From contig CM077666.1 in the NCBI GenBank assembly GCA_039707655.1, positions 393,719,886 to 393,783,885 of the forward strand: 64,000 bases of DNA, in the 5' to 3' direction. The stretch comes from Elymus sibiricus (lineage: Eukaryota > Streptophyta > Magnoliopsida > Poales > Poaceae). Made by a program: the position numbers and the translations under genes. Position 1 is the stretch's first letter. The number at the start of each line of letters is the position of its first letter. The notes beneath the pieces were generated by a model. That model was not told where the DNA came from. It saw only the letters and a list, made by a program, of their open reading frames with translations, and made no database searches. This document shows, piece by piece, positions 33,672 through 44,294 of this stretch.

Positions 33672-35372
33672 AGGAAAACGTTTAAAATCAGTCGGATGAT
33701 TTCTTGGTTTGTCAGCCGCGTCACGCGCCGTCTGATCGCACGCGATCGTGTGGCGCCGAGTGCGCTCGGAGCGCCTCTGTCCATCACGCGAGTTAGCTTG
33801 CCCACCCATCGTAGCTACGTAGCATCTAGCCTGCTCGTCTAAAGGTACGTGGTCCCGTTCCTTTTTTTTTTACTTTTTACATCACACGTAGTGCTTTGCC
33901 ACATAGCTAGCTACATGTATGATACTGGCTACAAATAATCTCAAAATAATATGTTTAAAAAACAAAAATCTTAAGATGAAGCACATAGCAAGCACCAAAC
34001 AAGGATCCCAACACCATTTTTTACACTGGTCGTGGATGTTTGTTGGATTTTGGTACTAGCAAGTTCATGGAGTCATGGTTGCTTAGGATATAGCAATGTT
34101 TAAAGTAGCGTCCTTGACACCGCGGCCGTTGAAGCATCCCATCACAGCATCCGCGGAGCAGCCGGGTTGTCGTTGTAGTATCGTCGAAGCAGCCGTGCCA
34201 TCGTCGTCGCAGCATCGCCACGGCCGGCAAGCACACCATCGCAACATCATCGGAGCAATCGGGCCTCCGTCGCAGCATTGCCGTGGTCATGGAAGCACGC
34301 CATCGTAGCATTATTATGACTGTTTGATGCATGCCACCGTTGCAGTTGGTTGCAACATCATCGCGGTTGTCAAAGCACCCGTCGCGGCCGTCCAAGCACG
34401 ATGCTGCAACATTGTCGAAGCAGCCGGGTTGCCATCATTGAATCGTCGCGGCTGTTGAAGCACCTGTCGCGGTCATCGAAGCACGCCATCGCAACATCAT
34501 TGAAGCCAGGTTGTCGTCATAGCATCGCCCCAACCTTCAAAGCACACCGCGGCTATCGAAGCATGTCGTCGCAACATCATCGAAGCAGTCGGGTTGCCAT
34601 CGCAGCATCGCCGCGGCCGCCGAAGCACACAACCGCCGCGGCCATCGAAGCATGTCGTCGCAACATTGTTGAAGCGTTCTGATGACCTTGAGGCAACACG
34701 AAGACGCTCCCGTCGCACCGGCTTCCGGCACGCCTCGCATCATGAAGGCGGTCCCCTCATCGGGGCTAGATATGCGATGTTGCAAGGTCAGTCGCCGTTG
34801 TTTTTTGTTTGTTGCAAAGTCAGTCTCCCGGCGTTGCAAAGCTTGTTGCATAAGTGGCAAAAAAACCCCGAAAAATAGCTTTTTGGTCAATTTGTTGTTG
34901 CGACTGTTAAAAAAATGGTCTTCTAGTTTAACGACACTTTTACAACAGTCTACATGATTTATATAAAAGATTGAATTATTTTTACTCTTTTTTCTCGGAT
35001 TTTTTTTTTGCTGCAATAGCTTGTATGTTTAATAGCAAAAATACGACCAAGTTTTTTCTTTTTCATCTCTCTGTGAAATGCAATCAAGTGAACCCCTGCA
35101 AAAATGTGATTAGATGCGAGGCAGAAACGGCCACAGACTTGGCAGCATCGACCAGAGCACTGCGGTGGAAAGCGACATGTGTGCATGTAAAGTGTTGTTG
35201 CAAGCCTGCAAGTCACGGCCAGAAGAAAGGAATAAGGATTGGGGCCAATACGCTAGATGGAAAGCGACAAGTGCATGCAAACTCCCACGCGTGGATCCAA
35301 CGGATCAATCCAACGATGGTCCAGGCGGCTGATCTTACACGGAGATCAGTCGGATGATTCCTAGCACGCGCC
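33672..35372. mobile_element. Possible second Mutator-like element or internal MULE sequence
   Basis: Bracketed by TTTACACAA (33663-33671) and CTTACACAA (35372-35380). ATCAGTCGGATGATT occurs near both ends (33688 and 35345) in the same orientation. No clear TIR pair, no transposase. Contains degenerate CGAAGCA repeats. Assignment is tentative. Confidence 0.35.
34110..34680 (+). repeat. Degenerate repeats of CATCG(C/T)CGAAGCA type
   Basis: About 20 loose copies of CGAAGCA, CGCAGCATCG and CGCAACATC words at irregular spacing. Similar in style to 30100-30880 but with a different word. No gene. Confidence 0.6.
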
Positions 35373-35477
35373 TTACACAAAGGACTGTTGTCCGAGATAG
35401 GCTTGAACCTCTACGGATGGGTATGGGGCACGAGTAGGACGGGCAACTTGCCAGGGAAGCGTACTGTGTAGCCCAAC

Positions 35478-36170
35478 TTTTTTTTTTTTGAGAATATCAG
35501 CGTGTCCATTAGAGATAAAAGGAGCTACAGAAACCAAACACGCCAACACACACACGAAACATCGAGCACCGCCGAGAGAACGGAACATTTGCAGAAACAA
35601 CCCTGGAAAAAAGAAAATACAAAAGAAGCCCCTCCAGGTTCCTACAATCGCCAACTCCACCGCTCGCCGCGACCGCCCGCCGCCTCCCCGTCAACGCAGA
35701 GAGAAGCGAGTCTCCAGCAAGCCAAGCACCGACGAAGCTCCTCGCAGATCAGCTGCTTTTGTGGCGTTCGCCTGAGGCCCGCCACTGGCAGGGCACATTG
35801 GATATAGGGATCACCGGTGGGGGCACGCCCCACAACTTCGCCGAGCACGACGCCGCCGTCTCCCGTCGAGGGCGACGCAGAGAACCTGACGAAGCCGCCA
35901 AACCTCCATCCAGAAGCCCGCAGCCGAGCCGGCGCCTTCCCGATCTCGCCGGCAGAGCATCCAACACGCTCCTGTACATCTCCCCGGAGATCCCTTGGTC
36001 GCCTCGGAGCACGAGCCACCACGGCGAGGACCAAAAGACCACGGGCGACGCTGCCTCCTCAGCCACAGCTGAACCGCCCAAGCCACAACTCCCACTTGAT
36101 CTGCGGATCAGGGGAACAAAAGAGCCATCAGCTCCTCGATGCCGCCGCAACCGACGACTTGGCAAATAAA
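35478..36170 (-). mobile_element. Retroposed 3' end with poly(A) tail, minus strand (LINE-like or processed transcript)
   Basis: A run of 12 T (35478-35489) followed by GAGAATATC reads, on the minus strand, as ...GATATTCTC plus poly(A). The GC-rich sequence to its right has no recognisable domain. The TTCTC-poly(A) junction recurs in two tail-only insertions (38796 and 51705). The left target duplication candidate (GTAGCCCAAC) was not found again, so the right end is uncertain. Confidence 0.4.
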
Positions 36171-36174
36171 AACA

Positions 36175-37370
36175 GGCGCCTACATGGCACAGCGTGGCAG
36201 TGCGTCTGCATGCACACACAGAAACGGAAAAATTGCACGGTACTCGTCAGTTGGTCTAGATGCCATGCACCGAAGAGCAGTGCTACGACAGCCACGAAAG
36301 GGAGCGGTTTCCAGCGTCTCTTTGTGCTTTTGTGGCCCCGTGTCTACTATAAATATGAGTTTTTTGTTGTTGGAAAAGTTACTCATTGTAGTATTTGACA
36401 AGTGGCCGCAATGGCCCCGTCTGGTTCATGTGACATGGCAGCCGCTAATGCTCGTACCGAATTCCTCTTCAAGGCAGGCTATATTCAACGGCGGGTGGAC
36501 CGTGGAATTGATGAATGCACAGGTTTTGGCCGCGGGAATGTGCTAGTGCGCCAAGCTTTGCCAGCGCCCAAAAGCAGGTTTATCGGAGGTATATCAGTTC
36601 GTTCAAACACCCGGAAATTCGCAGGGGCATGTATGCATCCGAACAAACGTTTACTTTAGGATTGACACATTAGTTTATGTTATTAGCCTTTAATAGTTGC
36701 GCTGGGGTCTATGTGTGTCAACTTTTGGCAGAGTTGCATGAATCATTCACCCCATCCCTTATGTTTTTTTATCTTTAAATTTGAATCTATTGTCTCATTT
36801 GAACCAAAAGTCCAAACTAAATTTCATTTGCATATTCGCGTTTGTTGCAACGAGTACTTTCGAACAAGTACAATTTTGAATACATTTTGACAACTTATAA
36901 AATCTACTAGGTTTCAAATATTAAAACTTGGTAGTCGTAATTTGAGTTTTTACTAAGTTTCATTTGCTTTTAGCGTTTAGGGTTTATGACTTAGGGTTTA
37001 GTTTTTGAAATTTGGTGAATCATACGTTTCTATCAAGTTTTAGTATTTGAAACTTGGTGAAGTTTTTAAAACTCGTAAAATGTACTCAAAACTGCTCTTG
37101 TTTCAAACCACCTGTCATAAGAAGCATGAATATGCAAACGAAATATAAATTGGACCTTCGGAACAAAAGATATACTAGATTTAATGTAGTAGTCAAATAT
37201 AGATTGGAAGTGTGGATCCCCTTACAGCAATTAAGCCCTAAAAACATGGAGGGGCCAATCCAATTTGCGAATCACGGCGCAATCGGGTGACCACAAATCG
37301 GTGTGTCCACGGACGTCACATCACCTTAGATAAATAGTTGTGGACGAATGGGATCGCGGCCCGTCTTTCT
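36175..37370. other. No gene recognised
   Basis: Ordinary AT-leaning sequence. Short open frames only, no repeats or termini that I can define. Confidence 0.45.
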
Positions 37371-39700
37371 TAGAGCACCTAGCTCATCTCAAACAAAAAT
37401 GACGCTCATTACATGAAAACAACCACGATCCTATTTAGCGTTTAAGGCGCTACTTAGAGCGTTAAGCATACGTGCACACCCTCGATAGCATGGGCCGGCC
37501 TATCTAAGTCAGTTTATGGGAGACGCTCATCCCAGTATTGGGAAGCTTTCCGGCGCCTTTTTCCTTTTTTTTTCGTTTCTGGTTTTCTAGACCGGCTTTT
37601 AGGTGGATTTTTAATTTTCCTTTATTGTTTTTCTGTTTCTCAATTGCATGAACTTTTTCCAATTTTGTTTTTTTTTCAAATTCATGATTTTTCTTAAATT
37701 TGTAATGAAATAAAATTTATGAACTTTTTCAAATTCACAATTTTGTCCTAATTTTTGAGAACATTTTCAATTTCGCATTTTTTTTAAATTGATGATATTT
37801 TTAAGTGTGTGAACTATTTTTCAAATCCATATTTTTTAGACAAATAAACTTGTTTCAGGCTCATGAATTGTTCTCAGATTTGTGAACTTTTTTCAAATTC
37901 GCATTTTTGAACTTCTCTATTTTTTAAAGTTTTGTGTATTTTTTAAGATTGACATTATTTTAATTTCATGATTTTCAAAAAGTTAATGGTCAACCGACCA
38001 AGCTGGTTAACTGGTTGATGAGCATCCTTGAGCGGGACGAGCTTCACTTGCTGGGCCCTTCGACCTAGGCTTGGCCCATTTACGTTTTTTTTTCGTTCCT
38101 TCAATCATCAAAAAGGGATTCGATCCCCGAACCTCACGGTTCAGTATTACCCACGATAACCAGTTCGGACACCAGATATTACGTGTTTACCTACCGTTTG
38201 TTTTCGTCCTTTGTTGTGCCTCAACTTGACCGGTTTTTTCATTTTCTAGTTTTCTGGACTTTTTTATTCGGTTTTTTCTTCTTTCTTTTTATTTCCATTT
38301 TCCCTTCTCTTTTAATTTTTTTAAATGCATGTACTTTTTTCAAATCTGAAAACTCTCTTCAGATTGATCAACTTTTTTCAGAATTGATATTTGTTTTCAA
38401 AATTGATGAACTTTTTTTAAATTCATAAAATTTGTTTCAAAATTGATGATTTTTTTTTTCAAAATTAATGACATTTTTCTCGAATTTACGTATTTTTTCC
38501 AAAATCGACGGTTTTATTTTCAAATTTGAGATTTTTTCCAGAATTGATTTTCCATTTTTAAAATTTGAAGATTTTTTTTCAAATTTGATGAACTTTTTAA
38601 AATTCGATGATTTTTTTTTTTCAAAATCGATGAACCTGTTCTTGGAATGAGCGACCTGGTTTTGAAACGTTTACTGGGCCAAGCCGTAAGGTGTGCGCGC
38701 GGGCACCGTTTCTCCTAGCCGGCGCTTAAGGTGCCAACTAGCAGGTCCCGAAAACAAGCCCACATATTTCTACTAAAAACAGTAGACCTCCTCCCACCCT
38801 TTTTTTTTGAGAATCTGACCTCCTCCCTCCTATTCCACGATCAATGGATGGAGAGAAATCCCTCGCGCGGGGCGCACCTGGCCATGCCCAATGTTCAGTT
38901 GACCAGGTTTTCTATTGTTATTTCAGAAATATATTTTTTCTTTTTTTAATTAAAAGTAGTGTATTCAGTTTAAAAATTATGGAAAGTGATGAAAAATCAT
39001 GTTCACAGAACAATGCCCGTCGTTTATTTAGGAAATTTTTGTGACGTATTCAAAAAATATCCATCGCATGTTTGAAAAAAATCATCATCCATGTGAAGCG
39101 TATTTGTAGAATGTTCATTGCATATTCATAAAACTTTCATTCATACAAAATTATCAAAATTGATAGAAAAAACAAATAGAAAAATAAAATGACGTAAAAC
39201 AGAAAAAAAGAAATGAAAAAGAAAAGGCAACAGGAAATCTAGAAAGAAGAAGGGCCAAAGAAGAAAGAAGAACCGAAAGAAAAGGAATAACAGCGGCAAA
39301 CACCCGCACATGGCCCAACCCTGAAGACGACCACCGAGCAAAACACACGCCATACGTGCCTTGGCCGACCATGTCCAAAATTTTCCAGTTTTTTCTTTTT
39401 TTCTTTTTTTCTTGTTTCCTTTTTTCCTTCCCATTTTACATTCCTTTTTTTATGTACTTTTTTCCAACATTTTTATATTTATTTAACTTCTCAATTGGTT
39501 TATACTTGAATTGGATTTCATATCATATGAACATATATTTATACATGCACGAGCAACTTCTGTTTAAACTATGTTTTTAATATAAATTTTAATACATGAA
39601 TATTTTTGATATGATTTTTTTTGTATATATATGATTTGATAACCTTTAAGTGGGTGGTATATCGCATTCGAAAGTCTAAGAGGATCTGTCATATGACGGT
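37371..39700. other. AT-rich, low-complexity region, probably decayed transposon
   Basis: Words such as GAACTTTTTCAAATTC, AAATTGATGA and TTTTCAAATTTGATGA recur dozens of times in 37640-38640. 39140-39300 is purine-rich and 39385-39440 is T/C-rich. No gene and no definable ends. Confidence 0.5.
38785..38827 (-). mobile_element. Tail-only retro-insertion (21 bp) with 11-bp TSD
   Basis: GACCTCCTCCC is repeated at 38785-38795 and 38817-38827. Between them lies only ACCCTTTTTTTTTGAGAATCT, i.e. a poly(A)-ending TTCTCAAA... tail on the minus strand. Confidence 0.6.
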
Positions 39701-39703
39701 CTA

Positions 39704-39905
39704 TAGTACCTCTGTTTTTATTTACTCCGCATATTAGTTTGTTCCTAAGTCAAACTTTGTGAAGTTTGACCAAGTTTATAAAAAAAGTTATTTATATGTA
39801 CAATACCAAATTAATGCCATTATATTTTTCATTCAATAAATTTTCACATCATATGTAGTTGGTGTAAATGTTCATATTATTTTCTATAAATTTTGTCAAA
39901 CTTTA
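39704..39905. mobile_element. Truncated Stowaway-like MITE
   Basis: TACCTCTGTTTTTATTTACTCC (start) followed by AGTTTGACCAAGTTTATA resembles one half of the Stowaway MITEs common in Triticeae. The second TIR is missing. Confidence 0.5.
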
Positions 39906-40090
39906 TACATAGAAATTATCCATAAAAACTTCCATTATGTCCTCAACAAAATATGTGAAAAGATCAGTCATACATCATTGAAAACTAGCAGGTGCATTAC
40001 ACAACCCAAATGCTTTCGATTTCAAATTTGATTAGAAGGCTAGAAAAGTCCATGAGGGTGCGAAAAATCAAAATAATTTTTCAATGTGTT
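39906..40090 (-). pseudogene. Decayed gypsy reverse-transcriptase fragment
   Basis: Read on the minus strand, 39980-40010 encodes FGLCNAPASF, and 39920-39950 encodes EVFMDNF, the region that contains the catalytic double aspartate in active gypsy (Athila-type) reverse transcriptases. Here the second aspartate is replaced by asparagine, and stops are present. About 60 codons remain. Confidence 0.65.
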
Positions 40091-40440
40091 CTCACTTTTC
40101 TGCAAGTATCATCATATTTTTTGAATAAATATATTCTCTTTTAGCAAATTAAATATTAAATAGAAAAACTTAATTTTTCTATTATATATAATATTTACTT
40201 ATATCTACTTTAATTCTTTTAAAATTACGAAATTAGATATTTTTACACTGTCTTATTTCCTTTGCGAGAAATTGGATGAGAACAAACTATCATATCAAGT
40301 TTTGCAGCAGAGATGGAAATAAGAAAGAACAAATTTGTTTTTAACAATGTATGTGATTTTTTATCACGATATACTTTTCCTCCTTTTTAACTACATTTTG
40401 ACACCGTTTAGAAAAATATCAAAATTGAAAATGCCAATGA
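40091..40440. other. AT-rich spacer, nothing recognised
   Basis: No ORF, repeat or RNA gene is visible. Confidence 0.5.
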
Positions 40441-40444
40441 TTTA

Positions 40445-41575
40445 GAGCATCTCTAGCAGACCCCTTAAAACGGGGCGGCCTGTAAAATTCCGGCGACTAT
40501 ATGGGTTTGGCCCTTTTTTGGGCCAGACCAGAGCCCGTATAATCGCCCGGCCCGTAAAAGTTTTTACAGTGGCCCGCAAACCGCCCCCCACGTGGTATAT
40601 GTACGGGTTTGCGGCTGGAATACGGGTCGGAACCCTATCCGCGCGCCGCCGCAAATCCCAAAGGCCTCTCCCGATTTCTCGCCGCCGGCGACCTCAATCC
40701 CCCTCGATGTGGCGCGGAATGTGGTCGGCGGGCCGCGGCGCCGGTGGTGGCGACGACCCCGAGCGTCGGCGATGCGTCACCGCCGACGGCGCGAGGAAAA
40801 GGGCCGCCCGCAAGTACACAAACCGCGGGCTCTCACCGCCGCCAGCGCTCCTCCGCCGCGAGACGGAGGAGTATGACCGCAGGCAGGCGCTCCTTCCCCG
40901 CGGGCTGTCCTCCGGCTCCTCCGCCGCGGGCTGCTCCTCCGGCGGTGCCTCGAGCTTCCGTACGCCGCTCATCCCGGTGAAAAGGGAGCCGGAGGAGCTC
41001 CCGCCGGTCCGCGCGGTGAAGATGAAGCTCGAGGTGGAGCCGGAGCGGCAGGGCGGTGACGTCGTGGGGCCGGAGGATTTCCTTCCCCCCAGCGAAGGCG
41101 GATGCGATGGAGGCCGCCAAGGAGGAGGAGATCAACCACGTCCTGTTCGAGCAGGGCCTCGCCAGGGCGCGCTAGTTCTAGGAGAAGGAGGAGGCGTGGC
41201 GCCACGAAGCCGAAGCGCAGGACGCCAAGTACGTCGACCTCACCTCCGACACCGACGACGAGTGAGCGCCGCCGCCGCCGCACCCGCAGGGCTCACCGGT
41301 GAGCCCGATTTTGGCCAGTTTAGGGTTAGGGTAGGCCGACGCGCTTTCCGCCATTGATGAACTATATGTATGTACGAATGATCATCTCTTATATGTATGT
41401 ATGAATGATCAACTCTAGTGTTTCTCGTTCATTTCTCGCGCGAAACATTTTTTTCAAAATTTTACAGTTTCATCTACGGTTTCTGATCAGCCACAGACAA
41501 ATTCACCCCTTATATCACCTCCGACGCAAACCGTAAACCTGGGCTAGCCTTATAAGGGGTCTGCTAGAGATGCTC
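40445..41575 (+). mobile_element. PIF/Harbinger-like TIR element (1131 bp), TSD TTA
   Basis: GAGCATCTCTAGCAGACCCC (left) and GGGGTCTGCTAGAGATGCTC (right) are inverted repeats. TTA flanks both sides (40442-40444 and 41576-41578). It carries one broken ORF and no transposase. Confidence 0.9.
40707..41265 (+). pseudogene. Third TIR-element ORF with a VKxE motif and acidic C-terminus, broken
   Basis: From ATG 40707-40709 a frame encodes an Arg/Gly-rich start, then a segment with IPVKREPEE and VKMKLEVEPE (about 40970-41045). It then loses frame near 41080-41100. The following frame (KADAMEAAKEEEI...) has two TAG stops near 41170-41180 and ends in YVDLTSDTDDE at 41230-41262, before TGA at 41263-41265. 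Order and motif types parallel the proteins at 31967-32992 and 42092-43138: VKxE near the middle, a charged helix, then hydrophobic residues plus acidic run at the C-terminus. Sequence similarity outside the motifs is weak. Function unknown. Confidence 0.5.
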
Positions 41576-42005
41576 TTAGGGCATCTCCACCCCCCCCCCA
41601 ACAGGCCCCCCAAGGCACCTTTTTTATCGCCGGCGCAAAAAAAAGCGCCCAGTCGCGCCCCCAGGAGCCCAAATTTCGCCGGTCTGGGCCGAAATTGGCG
41701 CCGGCAGACCCAGGCCGAACCGCGCGCTGGGGGGCGACCGGGGGCGCCGGGTGAAAGAAAAATGGCGCGAAAACAACCCGCGCCAGATTCCCACCTTGTG
41801 GGCCCGCCGAGTCAGCAACTAGGCTTCGTCGTCCTCATCGCCTCGCCTAGGCTCCCGCGCGAATCAATGCTGTCGCCGGTTAGCCTTCCATTGATGAAAG
41901 GACGGCGCAGTGATGGCGAGCCACCGCCGCGCGTCACCGCCCTTTCCCGCCGCGCGTCCCGCCCTTTCCCACCACGCGCCCACACCGCTCCCGCCCTCTC
42001 GCCGC

Positions 42006-42012
42006 TATAAAA
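42006..42012 (+). promoter_or_regulatory. TATA box of the TIR-element ORF
   Basis: TATAAAA in a CGCCGCTATAAAAGCC context, conserved with the copy at 33106-33112. Confidence 0.6.
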
Positions 42013-42091
42013 GCCAACCTTCGCCGCCGCTCGCCGCACACTCGCCAAGCCATCTCTCTCGCCTGCACCGCTCCAGCGCTGACCACCTTTC

Positions 42092-43138
42092 TTGCCTAGA
42101 AAACCGGCCTTCACCGGCGACGGGGCGGCGGCCAACGGCTTCGGCCGCCGCTGGCTGCACGAGTGGGAGGCTCGCCTGCTGCAGGAGGCAAACTACCCGC
42201 CGCCCGACATGCGCGTGCCGGGTGCATGGCGGCTGAGCGCAGGCGGCGTCCCCGTGCCTCCGCCACCCTCCGACGCAGAACGCCCCGCCGAGATCGCAGC
42301 GATCCGGGCCAACCTGCCGGAGCAAGCGCGCCAACAGCCACGGTACGCGGCGGACAACCACGCGCTGTGGACCGCGTACTTCCAGGGACGCCACGCCGAG
42401 CAGCTGGCGTCCACCAACGGCGGCTTGGCGCCGAGGGGGCGCCACAACTCGGAGGGCCGCCGTCAATGGTGGGGCGCGCCCGGGCGGACTCTCTCCGCCG
42501 TGCTCACGCACATCGAGGGCGGCAACGAGCCGCGGCTGGAGTACCCGGCGCCATCCTTCTCTCGTCGCCGCGGAAGCTCCTGGATGCCGAGGTGCATGGA
42601 CACGCCGTCCTCGTCGTCCTCTGGTTTCCGCTCCTCCGGGTCGGGGCCGGCGGCACTCGTCCCCGTCAAGCCCGAGCCGCAGGAGACGCCGCTCCGTCGG
42701 CGCAGCCGCGGCGGCAACCTCGTCATAAACGAGGGCGGCCGCGTCCCTTCCCCTCCCCGTGGCCACATCCGCCTGGTCAAGCCGAAGAAGGAGCCGGCGG
42801 CGACCGTGGTGAAGCAGGAGCACGAGGCCATGGCCGTCGACCTCGAGAGCGGCCTCGCCTGGTCGCGCGCGGACTACGTGGCGCAGGAGATGGAGCGCCA
42901 GCGCCGTGCTCTGGAAGAAATCGCCGAGAGGCGCCGTGGCCGCGACGAGGGCTGCGTCATCGTGCTCTCCGACAGCGACGACGAGGTCACTGCGCCGAGC
43001 CAGCCGGTCCGCAGCGGCGATCCAGGGCAGGACTACAGCCAGGCCGCCCCGAAGGACGGGCCGCCGAGCGATGGCCACGATGACGACGACGGCGGCAACG
43101 ACTACACCGTCTTCTACAACCTCCTCGGCATGAACTAG
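42092..43138 (+). CDS. TIR-element protein, about 348 codons, VKxE motifs and IVLSDSDDE motif; start codon lost or shifted
   Basis: The open frame ends at TAG 43136-43138 and is clearly homologous to the protein encoded at 31967-32992 over its whole length. At the place equivalent to that protein's ATG this copy reads TTG (42092-42094); the first in-frame ATG is codon 40 (42209-42211). Shared blocks: the Trp/Pro-rich N-terminal half (residues 15-165), a Ser-rich segment, VKPE (192-195), VKQE (240-243), the helix QEMERQRRALEEIAERRRGR (265-284) and VIVLSDSDDE (289-298), which resembles a SUMO-interaction motif. The acidic C-terminus ends YTVFYNLLGMN. No transposase or known enzyme domain. Codon positions are strongly GC-biased. 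The role is unknown; a SUMO-dependent tether or regulator is my inference. Confidence 0.55.
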   Translation: MPRKPAFTGDGAAANGFGRRWLHEWEARLLQEANYPPPDMRVPGAWRLSAGGVPVPPPPSDAERPAEIAAIRANLPEQARQQPRYAADNHALWTAYFQGRHAEQLASTNGGLAPRGRHNSEGRRQWWGAPGRTLSAVLTHIEGGNEPRLEYPAPSFSRRRGSSWMPRCMDTPSSSSSGFRSSGSGPAALVPVKPEPQETPLRRRSRGGNLVINEGGRVPSPPRGHIRLVKPKKEPAATVVKQEHEAMAVDLESGLAWSRADYVAQEMERQRRALEEIAERRRGRDEGCVIVLSDSDDEVTAPSQPVRSGDPGQDYSQAAPKDGPPSDGHDDDDGGNDYTVFYNLLGMN

Positions 43139-43381
43139 GAATAGTTTTACGTTTTTATCTATGTAAATTCGCCTAAATATCAATGAAATCGCCTATATGT
43201 CGTCCAAATTAACTGAATTTCGTCGACTTTGGGCTTTTTAATTTTTTTTTGGCCGATGCCGTTGCGGTCGCGGCTGGGAATCGGTTCCCCCCACGCCGAA
43301 ATTATCGCCGGCAAGCCCCCAAGAGGCGCTATTTTTCGCCTAAAGCGCCCTTGGGGGGCCGAACGGCTGGAGATGCTCTTA

Positions 43382-43930
43382 GTAGGCCACGCCATTGCCG
43401 ACCCATTATCAGGGGCGTGCTCTCTCACAGTCCCAATCTCCCATTCCCCCATTTCCATGGACAAAGAGTCCACAACCAATTACTCTTTTTTTTTCAGATA
43501 GAACACAGCCAACTACTAGTATTTGGAAACAACCTCCCTAAAAAAAAGTACTTGGAACAATCTATCGAGCTGCGTAATTTGTGCTGCGTGGTGTAAATGG
43601 ATATGATGTGTTGTATATGTCAGAAAAAAAGACTCCATTTTCGTAATGAAAACGGGGCGTGTGGCCCCTTTTATGGAAGAAAATTGCTGAGAACCTGAAT
43701 CTGAAGTGCTCCCAATGCTCGTAATGAAAACAGGACGTGCCCCTCTGCTAGCAGTATCTGAAGGATTCAATGTTGGCCGCTCAGCCCGACCTCGCAGCCA
43801 AGCCTCATCCTACGCCATGACGTACTACTTCGGACCCTTGGAAGCAAGCGACGGACTTCGCTGGCGCTGAAGTCGAGCCCTCTTCCCCCGCAACCGCAAC
43901 GACTGAAGAGATCTATCTATGTTCGACTTC
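43382..43930. other. No gene; possible tail-only retro-insertions
   Basis: Low-copy sequence. Two short candidates resemble tail-only insertions: 43471-43517 (CACAACCAATTACT / CACAGCCAACTACT around a T-run) and about 43519-43560 (GTATTTGGAA / GTACTTGGAA around an A-run). Both have imperfect duplications. Confidence 0.4.
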
Positions 43931-44294
43931 AGCGCTGTAGGGTGTTGCAATACGTTCATGATTCGCTTATAGTGAGTGGCTAGAGTGACAGAAGCTTACA
44001 CCCGAGTAAGGGGGTTGTTGCGTATGGGAGTAAAGAGGACTTGTTGTTTAATGTTATGGTTGGGTTTTACCTTAATGTTCTTTGGTAGTTGCGGATGCTT
44101 GCTAGAGTTTCAATCATAAGTCCATATGATTCAAGTACGTAAAGTATGTTAGCTCATGCCTCTCCCTCATATAAAATTGCAATAATGATTACCGGTCTAG
44201 TTATCGATTGCTTATGAACAATCTTTCTCTTTGTGTTACAAAAAGTTCTCTAATAAAACAAACTAACTTTTATTATCTCACAAAGTACTTCTAG

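Larger units (their letters stand above)
41579..43378 (+). mobile_element. PIF/Harbinger-like TIR element (1800 bp) carrying one ORF, TSD TTA
   Basis: Ends GGGCATCTCCACCCC and ...CGGCTGGAGATGCTC, with TTA at 41576-41578 and 43379-43381. Homologous to the element at 31671-33499 in reverse orientation, including both terminal regions. It directly abuts the previous element. Confidence 0.85.

Noticed and set aside
35642..36398. Several overlapping frames of 130-190 codons on both strands
   Set aside because: GC-rich retroposed sequence with open frames in many phases and no domain in any.
36975..37000. Telomere-like TTTAGGG words
   Set aside because: Only two or three scattered copies of a short word in AT-rich DNA; not an interstitial telomere array.
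38105..38165. tRNA-like text (GGATTCGATCCCCGAACC)
   Set aside because: Only a T-loop-like word. No acceptor, D-arm or anticodon stem can be built around it.
42005..43183. 392-codon minus-strand frame
   Set aside because: Antisense shadow of the conserved plus-strand ORF at 42092-43138.
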